Shown piece by piece: positions 1 to 10,364 of a stretch of DNA of 37,478 bases (its first letter is position 1; every line of letters starts with the position of its first letter). The stretch is taken from the NCBI GenBank assembly GCA_016987375.1, contig PJRA01000048.1, positions 1,800,112 through 1,837,589 of the forward strand. Reading direction: 5' to 3'. Source of the DNA: Brachionus koreanus (Eukaryota > Rotifera > Eurotatoria > Ploima > Brachionidae). A program made the translations under genes and the position numbers. Under the pieces are notes generated by a model, which saw nothing but the letters and a program-made list of their open reading frames with translations, made no database searches and had not been told where the DNA came from.

Positions 1-2280
1 AAAAAAAAAAATCTGTCGCAAAAAAATCTCTTTGTTTGGATCTCTCGCATAACCAACTTCGATGGAACACGCACTAAGGTTGACTGGATCTAAGGTAATA
101 CTTTTTATTATTTAAAGTTTTACTATTTTTGTACTTTAATTAGTAACTTTAATTCATTAGTTCTTTCCTTTAGGTTTTCTAGGCAGTATTAAATGGATTC
201 ACAGATTCCATTTATATGATATTAATTTATAATGAAATTAAATATAGTAAAAAAATTTTAAATATGACAAAAAAATAGATAAAATTAAATAAGAGAGTAA
301 AAGGTTACATATGTTTATCAATTTTAGTGAAACTGAATTTATTTGACATTAAATATTTTTAATTAAAATTAATACATTGAATTGACGTTTAATATTTTCA
401 ATGACAATTAATACATTTATTTGATATTTTTTTTATTGTTGTTTAATAAAAATAAATGACGCTTTAATATGCGGCCTTTTTTTAAACAGTTTAATTTTTG
501 TTATATAACAATTTTATCTTCATTGAAAAAAGTAGAAAAACGAGTCAAATAAAATGGGTCAAAAGATCCCTCCGGCCTTTGAGTTCTAATTTTTTATTTT
601 TTTAATAATGTGTTATATATTTTGAAAACAACCAAAGGTCTAAAAAAATTGATATTCGCCTTACTTGTTTAATTTTAAGGATTAGTCAAAAAATTTTGCA
701 TTTTTTTTAACTTTATTTAATTTATCAATAAAAAGAAGCAATTATTAGCTAATATTTAAATTTTTAGCAAGCTCTCAGAGAGTAGTTCGATTCCTCTGTT
801 GTACCATTTACGGCTCTTGGAGCCAAAAAACTCTACCTTTCTTCAACTTAGTCTGGTTTATTAAAATGCTATCCTCTTAAAATAATGAGCCATTAAGAAA
901 ATAATCATAAGTAGAAATATTTTAGCTTTATGCTAGATTAGGAAGAGGTTTGATTCCTTCCAGCTCTCTTTTTTTTTGTCATTGTTCTTTTAACTGTATA
1001 ATGTCTAGTGTTTTGTTGAAGAGACAAACCCTGGATATTTTTCTAAAATTGAAGCATACATTTGTTCTAATTATTCAGATTAAAGTTCTAAATTTAAAGC
1101 AGCACCATCTGAAACCAGCTCATAATGTATTAACTCTTAATAATTCCATCAAACAGACAATATCACCTTTTTATCAAAGGATCCTCTTTTCAGCTGATTG
1201 AGATGGTCTTATGTTAATTAATGTCAAATGATTCTAATGTCTAAAAACTAATGCCAAAATATTCTATTGTTATTTTTAATTTAAGAAAATAATGCTAAAT
1301 GGATTTATTGCTAATTTTCGAAAAAAGAAAATAATGCCTTAAAAAATCTAACTATAATTTAATCTAATTCCATTTAAAATAATGACAAAAAATCTATTTT
1401 AAGAAAAAATAAAAAAAAAACCAGAAATTCTAGAGATAACTTTGAATCTCGTCGTATTTATTTAGAAACTCAAATGCTAGTTGAACTTCTATCAAAAATA
1501 TCCAGCTTTTAAAAAAAGCAAGATTTTATGACTCAACACAACATCAATAAACGACTTAATTAAAGAAAATCCCGAACTAAAATTAAATTCTTAATAGTAT
1601 TGAGATAATTCAAGCTAAAAGCTAAGAATGCCTAAGTTTTCCGATTGGTGATAATGATTTTATTTGAAAATTAGTTGAAAAACGTTTAGAGAAGTTTTTA
1701 ATTTCCATTTGGACTTGGTATTTAATCGGGTTGGATATGAATCCGTCAGATAAAAATCATAACAAAAAAAACATTACCTTTTTTGAAGATATCCATAATA
1801 AGCTTATTGAACAATTCTTCTATTTGTTTAAGCAAAATAGCATCAACCATCTTTAAATACAAGCTATCAAGCATATGTCTAAACCTTAGAAATTTCCTAT
1901 TGCTCTTATGAGTAATCAGTTATGTCTTATGTTCAGTTCGTTTAGTTTACCGTTTAGTTTTTTTCACCAATAAAGACCAAATTGGAATAGATGGTAGTGG
2001 AAGATCAGTTGACAAACCAGTTTTAAAAGAAAGCTGATTTAACATATAATTTTTTTTGCCAGATATGAAAAATAACAGTTATCATATATTTATGATGTAT
2101 TTCGTCAAATTTGAATAAGTACATCAAATTTTTTGTAAAAATTTCAGATATTTAATATACATGTAAGATATGAAATAATCAAATTATATTCAAATTGTCA
2201 GATATTTCGATAAAAATTTTTCAGTAAAAAAAAATCATCAAATTTCACAAAAATAAAATGGAAGATAAAAAAATTTTTTA
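1..2280. other. Gene-poor AT-rich DNA, no supported gene
   Basis: No reading frame here has recognisable domains or coding character. The longest open stretch (950-1201, +) begins at a TTG, has no homology that I recognise and no splice context, so it is not called. A short open run near 1975-2035 is too small to assign. The rest is A/T homopolymer-rich sequence. Confidence 0.6.
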
Positions 2281-2836
2281 AAACCTATTCAAGACTAGTA
2301 GTTTTTTAGTTCTGCCAGTACTTGGCCAAATGTTAGACACTATGACTTTTCAAGGAACTCTTCGAAGAAATGTTTACGATAAGCTGTATTGATGATCTGC
2401 TTAGATATGAAGTGTTTGAATTATTTGAGCATATACTAATGCTTTGTTTCCAGTTGTCATGATTGAGTTTTATCATACGGATTCTCATCCAGCCAAAAGA
2501 GATACCTTCTAAGAGATAACGTGCAAGAAAATCGATACATTTTCATCAAGGTTATCGATCTAGTCATGAAATCAAATTTACTTTTTTAAGATTTTTAAAA
2601 ATTTTAATTTTCTTTTTATTTAAATAAAGAAAATAAATTATTGCTTAATTCACAGGGGATATTTGATTTTTAGAATATCTAATTAGAATTATTAATATTG
2701 GAAAAGAGTAAAATTTAAAGAAAAATTAAAAATATTTTTTTACAAAATAGAGTAAAAAATACGTTTTAGAAACAAATGAAAATAGGAATTTAAAAACTCA
2801 ATTATCTGAAAAAAATTATAATCAAAAAATTATTTT

Positions 2837-2990
2837 CAGCAAGACGGGGCTTTAGCACATACAGTTTAATGTGTAATTGGTTTAATTGGTTTGAAGAACA
2901 CATTATAGAAATTCAACCATAATGCGTCAGATCACCAGATCTCAATCTAATAGAAAATTTATGGTCATTTATGGATGCCAGCACCAAAAT
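2837..2990 (+). pseudogene. Tc1/mariner transposase relict (DDE region)
   Basis: Two diagnostic transposase motifs are visible in different frames. QQDGALAHT is encoded at 2837-2863 (the usual QQDGAPAHT block carrying a catalytic Asp). SPDLNLIENLWSFMD is encoded at 2932-2976 (the family's SPDLNPIENLW block near the third catalytic acidic residue). A frameshift lies between them, and a TAA at 2920-2922 interrupts the second frame. The element is therefore dead. Weak transposase-like fragments may extend back to about 2300 (for example around 2340-2500), but I could not align them with confidence. No terminal inverted repeats were identified. Confidence 0.8.
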
Positions 2991-3000
2991 TCATTAATCA

Positions 3001-3871
3001 ATTTTAATTATAATGAAAATTTATGTTAAAAAGTTATGTTATACGATCTTTGAGAAAAATAATAATATAAAATTATGTAATATTCTTTTCCTTGTTTAAA
3101 TTCATTATCATTAACTAACATTAAAAAAATACAAATTATTCAGAACTCAGCAGTTAGATCTATTTAGAAGCTAAACTACGAAATTCTTTCCACCATCATG
3201 AATCACGAGACACTAACAGTTTCGAATCGACTTTTTGAAGTGAATTTAAATAAGGTTTCAAATAAAGATATATCGAAAATACTTTTCGATTGTGTAAATA
3301 CTACCTTAAAATTCTTCTTTTTTTCCTGAAATTTTAAATATTTAAAAATGTCTAATCGCTAGCTATTTCATTAGTAATGACAACATTCGAGTTATAAATG
3401 AAGGTTATTTTTTTAAACTATGCAGTATATAAAATAATAACCAAAAATCAAAATATGCCCTTATTAATCGGTATTTTTTAATTAGTGAAGAAATGTAATT
3501 TATTAATATCAAACAAATTTTTTTTAAACTTTTATATTTTTTTTTAATTATTTTTCAAAATTCTAATTATTCCAGTAAAAAAAAAATAATAACACAAAAA
3601 ACAAAACGGTTTTTGATTTTATTACAAAAAAAAAATTTTAATAGATCATAAATTTAGATTAAAGATTTGTAGATAATATTTTGGCAAATAATAGTTAATT
3701 TTATTTTTAAAAAACGATTAATAAAACCTTGTCAATTTCAAATAATCAAGAAATTTCAAGACAAAAAAAAAGTCGCTAATAAAAATTTTTGACATAAATA
3801 AATGCTTAAAAAATTCAAAATTATAAGTACGAAAAAAACAAAAATCTGTAAAAAATTTTGAAAAATTCTAA
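3001..3871. other. Intergenic, AT-rich, no gene seen
   Basis: No exon-like frame is visible between the mariner relict and the MMTAG2-like gene. It presumably contains the promoter of the downstream gene, but no convincing TATA element stands out. Confidence 0.5.
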
Positions 3872-4540
3872 ATGTACCATCCAACTCGAGGGGGTGTCCG
3901 CGGCGGTCGGGATCAATTTACATGGGAGAGTGTTAAAACCGATAAGGACCGGGAATGTTATCTAGGGCATTCTTTGATGGCTCCAGTGGGACGCTGGCAA
4001 GAAGGTAAAGATATTATGTGGTATGCCAAAGAAGAACAAAAGGCTCAAAAAGAAAAAACTGAAAAAAGAGAATTCTTAAAGGCTAAAGAATTAGAAGAAC
4101 AGGCACTGATGGCTGCTTTAGGCTACAGAGTCATTAAAAAAGAAAAAAAAGATGAAGATGATCGCAAAATGAGAAATTATGAAGATCATAAAACCGAAAA
4201 AGACAGTATCAAAAGATTGAAGGAAAAACCTATCGCTCAAGGTCCCCAAATTTTTGAATACAACGATAAGAATGAATTAGATAAGATGCTTTTAAAAATA
4301 CTGGACAAATTTGGCAAAGAAGCAGTTTTTGAAGCACTGGGAGGTTCAAAGGATAAAAAGAAGAAAAATGAAAAGAAGAAAAGGAAGAAAAAATCATCAA
4401 TCAGTTCCTCCGAATCAAATTCGGATTCAGAAGATTCAAGAAGCAGAAGAAAAAAAAAACGTAAGCGCTCCGAAAAACCTAGAAAGAAAAGATCAAGATC
4501 ACAGAGTAATTCTTCGTTGTCAAGTTCGGATTCCGATTAA
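3872..4540 (+). CDS. Multiple myeloma tumor-associated protein 2 homolog (MMTAG2/C1orf35 family)
   Basis: Intact single-exon frame of 222 residues. The N-terminus carries the family signature: RGGVRGGRDQFTWE (residues 6-19), then YLGHSLMAPVGRW (30-42), a WYAK motif (50-53) and ALMAALGYR (78-86). The C-terminal half is a Lys/Arg/Ser-rich low-complexity tail with KKKRKKK-type stretches and SSDSD ends. It resembles nuclear RS/basic tails and probably carries nuclear localisation signals. The vertebrate homologue is a somewhat longer nuclear protein of poorly known function, and I do not assign a reaction. An AATAAA at 4614-4619 lies about 75 nt after the stop. The start ATG is supported because the conserved block begins five residues downstream of it. 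Confidence 0.9.
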   Translation: MYHPTRGGVRGGRDQFTWESVKTDKDRECYLGHSLMAPVGRWQEGKDIMWYAKEEQKAQKEKTEKREFLKAKELEEQALMAALGYRVIKKEKKDEDDRKMRNYEDHKTEKDSIKRLKEKPIAQGPQIFEYNDKNELDKMLLKILDKFGKEAVFEALGGSKDKKKKNEKKKRKKKSSISSSESNSDSEDSRSRRKKKRKRSEKPRKKRSRSQSNSSLSSSDSD

Positions 4541-4613
4541 ATTTAGTTGTTTTTTATTTCTATGATAAAATAACTTTTTTTTTTAAAAATGCTTTCAAAT
4601 TTTTTTTTCAATT

Positions 4614-4619
4614 AATAAA
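4614..4619 (+). terminator. Poly(A) signal AATAAA of the MMTAG2-like gene
   Basis: A canonical hexamer 74 nt downstream of the stop codon at 4538-4540, on the coding strand. Confidence 0.6.
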
Positions 4620-4923
4620 AAAATGTATGACTTGTTATGGCAAAAATTGAAAATTCGACTTAAAAAAATTTAAATAATTTATTTAAATACGTATTTTAAA
4701 TTTATACGTATACATATTATTGGTCATAGTAACGAGTAATTTCATGTGATTTTTATTGTTCAAATAAGAATGAAAATTTCAACAAATTTTATTTTTTAAA
4801 ATGACTCAAAAATAATAAAATTTTAATTATTATCTTTAGTTTTATGTCGAACTTAAAAATATTCAAAATTATTTAAAGCTGAAATTCTTAACTTTTTTAG
4901 AGTTGATTTAATTTTTTTTTGTA

Positions 4924-5588
4924 ATGGCTAATTCATCAAAGAAATATGAAGAAAAAAGTAATAATTTTGAAAAAAAATTTTTTTTTATCGATTTTTCTAG
5001 TCTTTCTTTGTTTAAAAAAAGCTGAACAAATGAAAAATATTTTAAAATAAATTTGGAATTTAAAAAACTTACAAGCTTTATTGTATTTTGATAAATAATT
5101 TGTAAAAAATTTTTTTTTTAAGGACTTCGCGAAGCATTCGATATTTTTGACAAGTAAAGAAACTTTTAAATTTTTTTTTAAGTCTACTTTTAAAAAAATT
5201 TTCAAGAGATAAATCAGGATTTATTACCTTTAGTGAACTAAAAGAGGTTTTTATTTCATTGAAATTGAAAATTTCTGATCATGATATTGGAAATTTACTG
5301 GACAAAATGGATTTGAACAAAGATAACAAAGTAAGCTTTGTAGAGTTCAAATCAATTATGAAGAGTTATCTAAACGAAGAAATTTCTGATGAAAAAATTC
5401 GTGCTTCATTTAGATTAATCGATGAGGATGGCAATGGATTAATAAGTTGTGATGAATTACACATGATTTTGCTAAGATTAGGAAAAACTTTTCGAAAAGA
5501 CGAAGTCGAAAAAATGATATCAGCAGTTGATAAAGATGGTGATGGCTTTATTTCTTTTAACGAATTTAAAGCAATATGTAAAAAATAA
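4924..5588 (+). CDS. Calmodulin-like four-EF-hand protein, copy A (3 exons)
   Basis: Exons 4924-4957, 5123-5153 and 5207-5588 join in frame to 148 residues, close to calmodulin's 149. Introns (165 and 53 nt) are GT-AG and of phase 1 and phase 2. All four EF loops have acidic position 1 and Glu at position 12: DKDKSGFITFSE (21-32), DLNKDNKVSFVE (57-68), DEDGNGLISCDE (94-105) and DKDGDGFISFNE (130-141). Loop 2 has Asn where Gly usually sits at position 6 and Lys at position 7, so its binding may be altered. Likely a cytosolic Ca2+ sensor; targets unknown. The start was chosen because MANSSKKYEEK continues by splicing into the conserved LREAFDIFDK helix. First of four related genes in tandem. 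Confidence 0.88.
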
Positions 5589-7757
5589 TTTTTTGCCTAT
5601 ATTTCTCATAATTTATTTTTTTCAATTATTTATTTATTTCTATTATTTATTATAAAAATATAATTTAGGGGATCCCCAGGTTCGTCCGAATGGCTAACGC
5701 CTTCGTTTGAACCCAATTGATACGTAAAATTGAATACAAATTTATAAATATGTAGAAAAATAAAAATGTTAAAATTCAATTTTTTATTTAAATATATCTG
5801 TTTTTTTTTAAATCAAAAAATATTTCTCATTATAAATCTAAATAAAAAGTTGCTTTTAAGACATTATTTTTGTTTTATATTTTCACCTTTTGAAATCACA
5901 ATTGAAATTTATGATGTTTTAAATGATTTCCAGACAAAAGATTTTTTTGATACCATAGAAAAATAATTTACAAAAATAAAATAATTTTTTTTTTATTAAA
6001 GAGGTTAAATTTAGAATTGTTTTTGTCAAGTATCGATTTTTACCTAGATTTTCTGTAAGTAATTAGAATCATTTTTTAGTTTAAATTAGATAAATATTTG
6101 AGAAGAAATTTAATTAGATATTGCTTAATAGAAAAAGCTATTGATTTTTTTTTTAAAAAGAATCAAGATAAATTCAAAATTGTTTTTAAAAACTTTTTAA
6201 TAATTAATGAGTTTAAAGAATTTTTTTTTCATTTTTAAATTGTTTGTTAGAATTTTAGAAAAGAACAACAGAATAAAATTTAATAAAAATAAAATCCTAG
6301 AGTCATTTTCAGGTGAATATACTTATTGTTTTGTCAAATATATGTGCAAATATAAAATCATACAAAAATAATAAAAAAAGGGTGGTAAATATTTATTTTA
6401 ATTGATAACTTGAATGACCTTTAATCATTAAATTAACGCTTTAATAAATTTTTTTTGATAAAAATTCGAACATAAAAAAATTTTGAATTATTTAATTAAG
6501 TAATTAAGCGATGAACATATTTTAAGATTTTTCCTTTGAGTGACTCTCGTCAATTTATTAATATTCGAATCTAAAATTGTTTATTTAAGCTATTTTTTTT
6601 TATCTTAAAAAATAAAGGTATATTATTGAGATTTATTTTTTCTAAATGTGAAAACTGATTTAGCTAGAGTGAAGAAAAAAAGAAAAAATTAGGATTACAT
6701 CACATATTTTTTTAAAAAAAAGATACGATGAATTTTTTAAAAGATATTTTCATTAAAAACATATTAACATTAAATTTTATAAAATTTAAATTAAGTCTTT
6801 TAAATTAAATTTATAATAATTTTTTATAATTTTGAATAAAAATTGCATAACTTTTAAATCGTTAAAAAGCTTTGACTCGAGTTCATAAGAAATTCGACAA
6901 AAAAAAAGACTAAATCTAGTTAACTCTTGCCAAAAAGAGCCTACTAGAACAAAAATTGTCTTTCCAAAAAATTGACTAAATTTTATTTTTTTGACTAATA
7001 TTGCATATTTAAAATTATCTAATTTATTTTAACTAGGTAAAATTTATATTTTTAGAATTTTTACTTTAAATTATTATTTTATCGAAAATAAGAATGCTCA
7101 CAAGATAAAAATAATTATCCAGACAAAAAAAATTTGATTTTTAGACTTTATATTCAATTTTTTCTATTTTGTTGGCCAATTTTTTAACTTTGATACTTTT
7201 TAAAAGTTTAATTTGTTTCCATCTAATTTTCAATTGTTAAATAAGTACCTAAATTTTTCATTAAAGGCACACTATCCTTTTTTTTAAAGCTAAAGTTAAA
7301 TCTATTTAATTTTTTCCCATGAAAAATTGATTAGCATGATTAGAGAATATCAGATTTTTGAAATATTAACAAATTAATGATGATTCAAATTGTTTTTTAA
7401 TATCTACGACAATGGGTGATAGGGAATTTCGTCATTTAGTCAATCAAATTTCTTATACTAAAATGACGCTGTTGATCATGATTATAACAAAATTCTGATT
7501 AATTTATTTTATAGATAAATTTTTATAGTTCCGGATGATTTTAAATTAAAATTTGCTTCTTAATCAAATTTAAAATTACCATAGTAACTTACTCTAGAAC
7601 AACGTAATTTTTTTCACAATAATAATAAAAAAATATTCAAAAATTTTAAATTACGTATTTTTTTATCTTTTTCCAAATTGACTCATTTTAATTACCTGAT
7701 GTTAGTTATTTAAATATTTGAATATTTTGTCTTTAGACCTAATAAAGCAATTCTCAA
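5589..7757. other. Intergenic spacer between EF-hand copies A and B
   Basis: 2.2 kb of AT-rich DNA. A short GC-rich hairpin island sits at 5668-5714 (listed separately). An open run at 5766-5966 (+) is Phe/Ile/Lys-rich low complexity and is not called. No further EF-hand exon is visible. Confidence 0.55.
5668..5714. repeat. GC-rich compound palindrome/hairpin island
   Basis: Within very AT-rich DNA a perfect 10-bp palindrome GGGGATCCCC (5668-5677) is followed by GGTTCGTCCGAA (5679-5690), pairing imperfectly with TTCGTTTGAACC (5702-5713). The loop itself contains GGC-TAAC-GCC. GTTTGAACCC and TGGCTAACGCC faintly resemble tRNA B-box and A-box elements, so a tRNA/SINE-derived scrap is one possibility. 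Its function is unknown. Confidence 0.55.
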
Positions 7758-8312
7758 ATGTCAAAATTAACTCCATCTCAGGAAAGAGGTTATAAAATTT
7801 TATCAAAATTTTCCAAATGCTTATATGTTTATATAAATTATTTATTTTTAAGAGCTCAGAGAAGCTTTTGAAATATTCGACAAGTAGAATTTTACTAAAA
7901 GATTTTTATTATCTAATTTTATTTTAATTATAGAGATGGCTCTAACAGTATTTCTTCTAAAGAATTAAGAGACGTGTTTCGGGCATTGGAAATAAATGCT
8001 AGTGACAGTCAAGTAGAAGCAGTAATGAAACAAATGGACAGAAATGGCGATGGAGAGATAAGTTTTATAGAGTTTAGAAGAGTAATGGAATCTCAGTTTT
8101 ACCGTAGATACACAAACGATGAAATTCAGAGCGTTTTCAATCATTTTGATAGAGACAACAGTGGATTCATAACTGCAGATGAACTTCGCATGGCTTTGTC
8201 TAAAATTGGAAAGACATTTAGCAATGAAGAAATCGAAAGAATGATTAGAGCAATTGACAAGGATAATGATGGCCGCATCTCAATCAATGAGTTTATCGAG
8301 TTGTTAAAATAA
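7758..8312 (+). CDS. Calmodulin-like four-EF-hand protein, copy B (3 exons)
   Basis: Exons 7758-7788, 7853-7883 and 7934-8312 join to 146 residues. Introns are 64 nt (phase 1) and 50 nt (phase 2), at the same places as in copy A. The start MSKLTPSQERELREAF resembles a calmodulin N-terminus (compare LTEEQIAEFKEAF in calmodulin). EF loops: DKDGSNSISSKE (20-31, with Asn at the Gly position), DRNGDGEISFIE, DRDNSGFITADE and DKDNDGRISINE. All keep the position-12 Glu, so four Ca2+ sites are expected, the first perhaps weaker. Probable cytosolic Ca2+ sensor. AATAAA at 8389-8394 lies 77 nt past the stop; copy C begins only 263 bp downstream. Confidence 0.9.
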
Positions 8313-8388
8313 ACATTCTTTTTAAGTTTTCAATGTCGTATATTAATCAAGTGTTTTTTTTTATATTGATTTTTTCTCTTTTTATTTT

Positions 8389-8394
8389 AATAAA
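8389..8394 (+). terminator. Poly(A) signal AATAAA of EF-hand copy B
   Basis: Canonical hexamer between the stop of copy B (8312) and the start of copy C (8576). Confidence 0.55.
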
Positions 8395-8544
8395 TCTTTT
8401 TTTTTAAAAATTAGAACTTTTAATGCTTTCAAAGCATAAAAAAAAAAGCTTAAAAAAGCTACATTCACAATAACTAATTACTTAGTTATGTACAATAAAT
8501 AAATTTTAAAATAATTTCAATTTTTTTTCAATTTATTTAGATTT

Positions 8545-8552
8545 TATAAATA
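8545..8552 (+). promoter_or_regulatory. TATA-like box upstream of EF-hand copy C
   Basis: TATAAATA lies 24-31 nt before the ATG at 8576. A start site about 30 nt downstream would almost coincide with the ATG, leaving no leader, so this is only a candidate. Confidence 0.3.
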
Positions 8553-8575
8553 GACACAAATTTTTAGAAAAAAAA

Positions 8576-9114
8576 ATGGTAATTCTTTAATAATGGGTTT
8601 AAATAAATTATTATTTTAATTAAAGGGCTCTGGTCTTTACAATTATCAACTAAAAGAGATCAAAGAAGCATTTGATATTTTCGATAGGTAAATTGTTCAA
8701 TTCTTTTTAATTTAATTTTATTTCTTTTCAAACAGAGATAAATCAGGAACAATTTCAATTAAAGAAATGGAACGGGTGTTCAAAACTTTGGGTATTCAAG
8801 CTTCAAGAGAAGAAGTGAGATTGGTTGTAAAAGAAATGGATATTGACGGAGATGGTGAAATATCGTTTGATGAATTTGCCAGAGTGATGGGCAACAAATT
8901 CTACAAGAGTTATACTTCATCGGAAATAAGAGCTGCATTTAAGCATTTTGACAGAGATAATAATGGATACATTACTTGCGAAGAGCTTAAAGAATGCATG
9001 GCTAAAATGGGAAAGAGATTTTCAGATCGCGAAATAAGTCGCATGATTAAATCAATTGATAGAGACGGAAATGGTATGATTTCAATAGAAGAATTTGCTC
9101 AATTATTGGAATAA
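8576..9114 (+). CDS. Calmodulin-like four-EF-hand protein, copy C (3 exons)
   Basis: Exons 8576-8578 (the ATG alone), 8626-8687 and 8736-9114 join to 147 residues. Introns are 47 nt (phase 0, directly after the start codon) and 48 nt (phase 2, inside EF loop 1). An intron directly after ATG is a known feature of animal calmodulin genes. The EF loops are all canonical: DRDKSGTISIKE (21-32), DIDGDGEISFDE, DRDNNGYITCEE and DRDGNGMISIEE. The protein is closest to copy D, as shown by the shared FARVMG/FAKVMG and LKECM motifs and the C-termini EEFAQLLE and DEFAKLLE. Predicted Ca2+ sensor; partner unknown. AATAAA at 9283-9288. Confidence 0.9.
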
Positions 9115-10364
9115 CACCATTTATTAGATATTTAAATTTTTTTATCATTGGCCATAGTTGTACTAATTTATTTGATAGATTTTTATGCTATTTTATGTGA
9201 TTTCATTCGATAATTAATATAATTAAGTTGAATATTTAAATTTTGCTTTATTATTTCGTAATTTAAAACGTAAATTTTTGAAAATAAAGTCACAAAACAT
9301 TTTTCAAGCTTTCAAAATAATCAAAACAAAATTATTTATTCATCAATTTTTATCTTTTTAATCATTTTGCAAATTAATTTCTGCTTGTTTCTGTGATATA
9401 AACCTTTAAATTTAGGTCTCGAGTGTATCAAGCTATCCTGTTATTTTTTAAAATCACAAAACTTGATAATTTTACAACATCAAGCAAATGTTTAGCTATT
9501 TGGCAATATGTTTATAGGTATCAACCTCTTTGCTATAAAAATTTCCGATTTAAGTTTCCAATAAAATTAAATTGACCATGCTCAAAAATTATCATCAAAA
9601 GCCAGGTGTTAAAATAATTTTTTATTTAGAAAATTTGCTGCAGAAGCATAACTTCAAAGTCAAAATTAAAGTTTTGAATATATTACAAATTAAAAAAAAA
9701 AAAATTTGGGCATGATCATCTTGATCACAAATAGACTTTTGCAAAAGTCAAAAAAAAAGTCATTATTAATTGCATCTTTTTTTTAAGTTGAAATTTTAAT
9801 TTAAAAATTAAATTTTCAAAATCAATTAGAAAAAGAAAGTCGGTTTTTGACTTCTCAAATGACTTGACTTGACGTAGACTTGATGACTTTTGAACAACAC
9901 TGATCATTGACTTAAATATTTTTTAGTCGATTTTACACTTACTTCGATTAAAAAGAATTGTTCAAATAATAAACCCATTTTAAAATATTTAAAATTATAT
10001 TTTTATAACCGGTGCCGAAATTTAAATTAGTAAAAAATATATGATAGAAAATAGATAAAATTAAAAATATTTACAGTTGGGTACCCGTTATTTCATTCTT
10101 TTGAGGTTGATCTAATAGACTGTTTAGATGATTGTTTTTTTTCTCAAAATATCCAAAAACCGACTTTTTTGAAGTCAAATGCTTAACCCAAAAGCACACT
10201 TGATTTGCGGATAACTGAGCGGAGGAGCGAGTTTACAGTATTCAATACAGCCCACCTCTAGGCAAGACAGAAAAAGTTCACTTGACATTATCATGGGACT
10301 ACAAACTTAAAATTATGTAATCAATAAAAGTTCATCTAGTCTTACTTTAATTAAAGGAAGGGTG
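9115..10364. other. Intergenic DNA with short palindromic repeats
   Basis: No gene seen. It contains a perfect 16-bp palindrome GACTTTTGCAAAAGTC (9734-9749) and a cluster of GACTT motifs (about 9838-9912). An inverted pair built on AAAGTCGGTTTTTG lies near 9836-9850 and 10153-10170. A GC-richer patch at 10205-10265 has the tRNA A-box-like TAACTGAGCGG. This is probably non-autonomous mobile-element debris. Confidence 0.45.
9283..9288 (+). terminator. Poly(A) signal AATAAA of EF-hand copy C
   Basis: Canonical hexamer 169 nt after the stop at 9112-9114. Confidence 0.5.

Noticed and set aside
950..1201. 83-codon open stretch on the + strand
   Set aside because: It starts at TTG and has no recognisable motif, splice context or coding bias.
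1975..2040. Short open run resembling a transposase DDE start (QIGIDGSGRSVDKP)
   Set aside because: Too short, and the motif order does not clearly fit any transposase family.
4311..4565. Second + strand frame inside the MMTAG2-like tail
   Set aside because: Shadow frame of the Lys/Arg-rich low-complexity tail; the main frame carries the conserved motifs.
4936..5205. 89-codon minus-strand frame overlapping copy A 5' exons
   Set aside because: Phe/Lys low complexity, and it lies opposite supported EF-hand exons and introns.
5766..5966. 66-codon open stretch between EF-hand copies A and B
   Set aside because: Phe/Ile/Lys-rich low complexity with no EF-hand or other motif.
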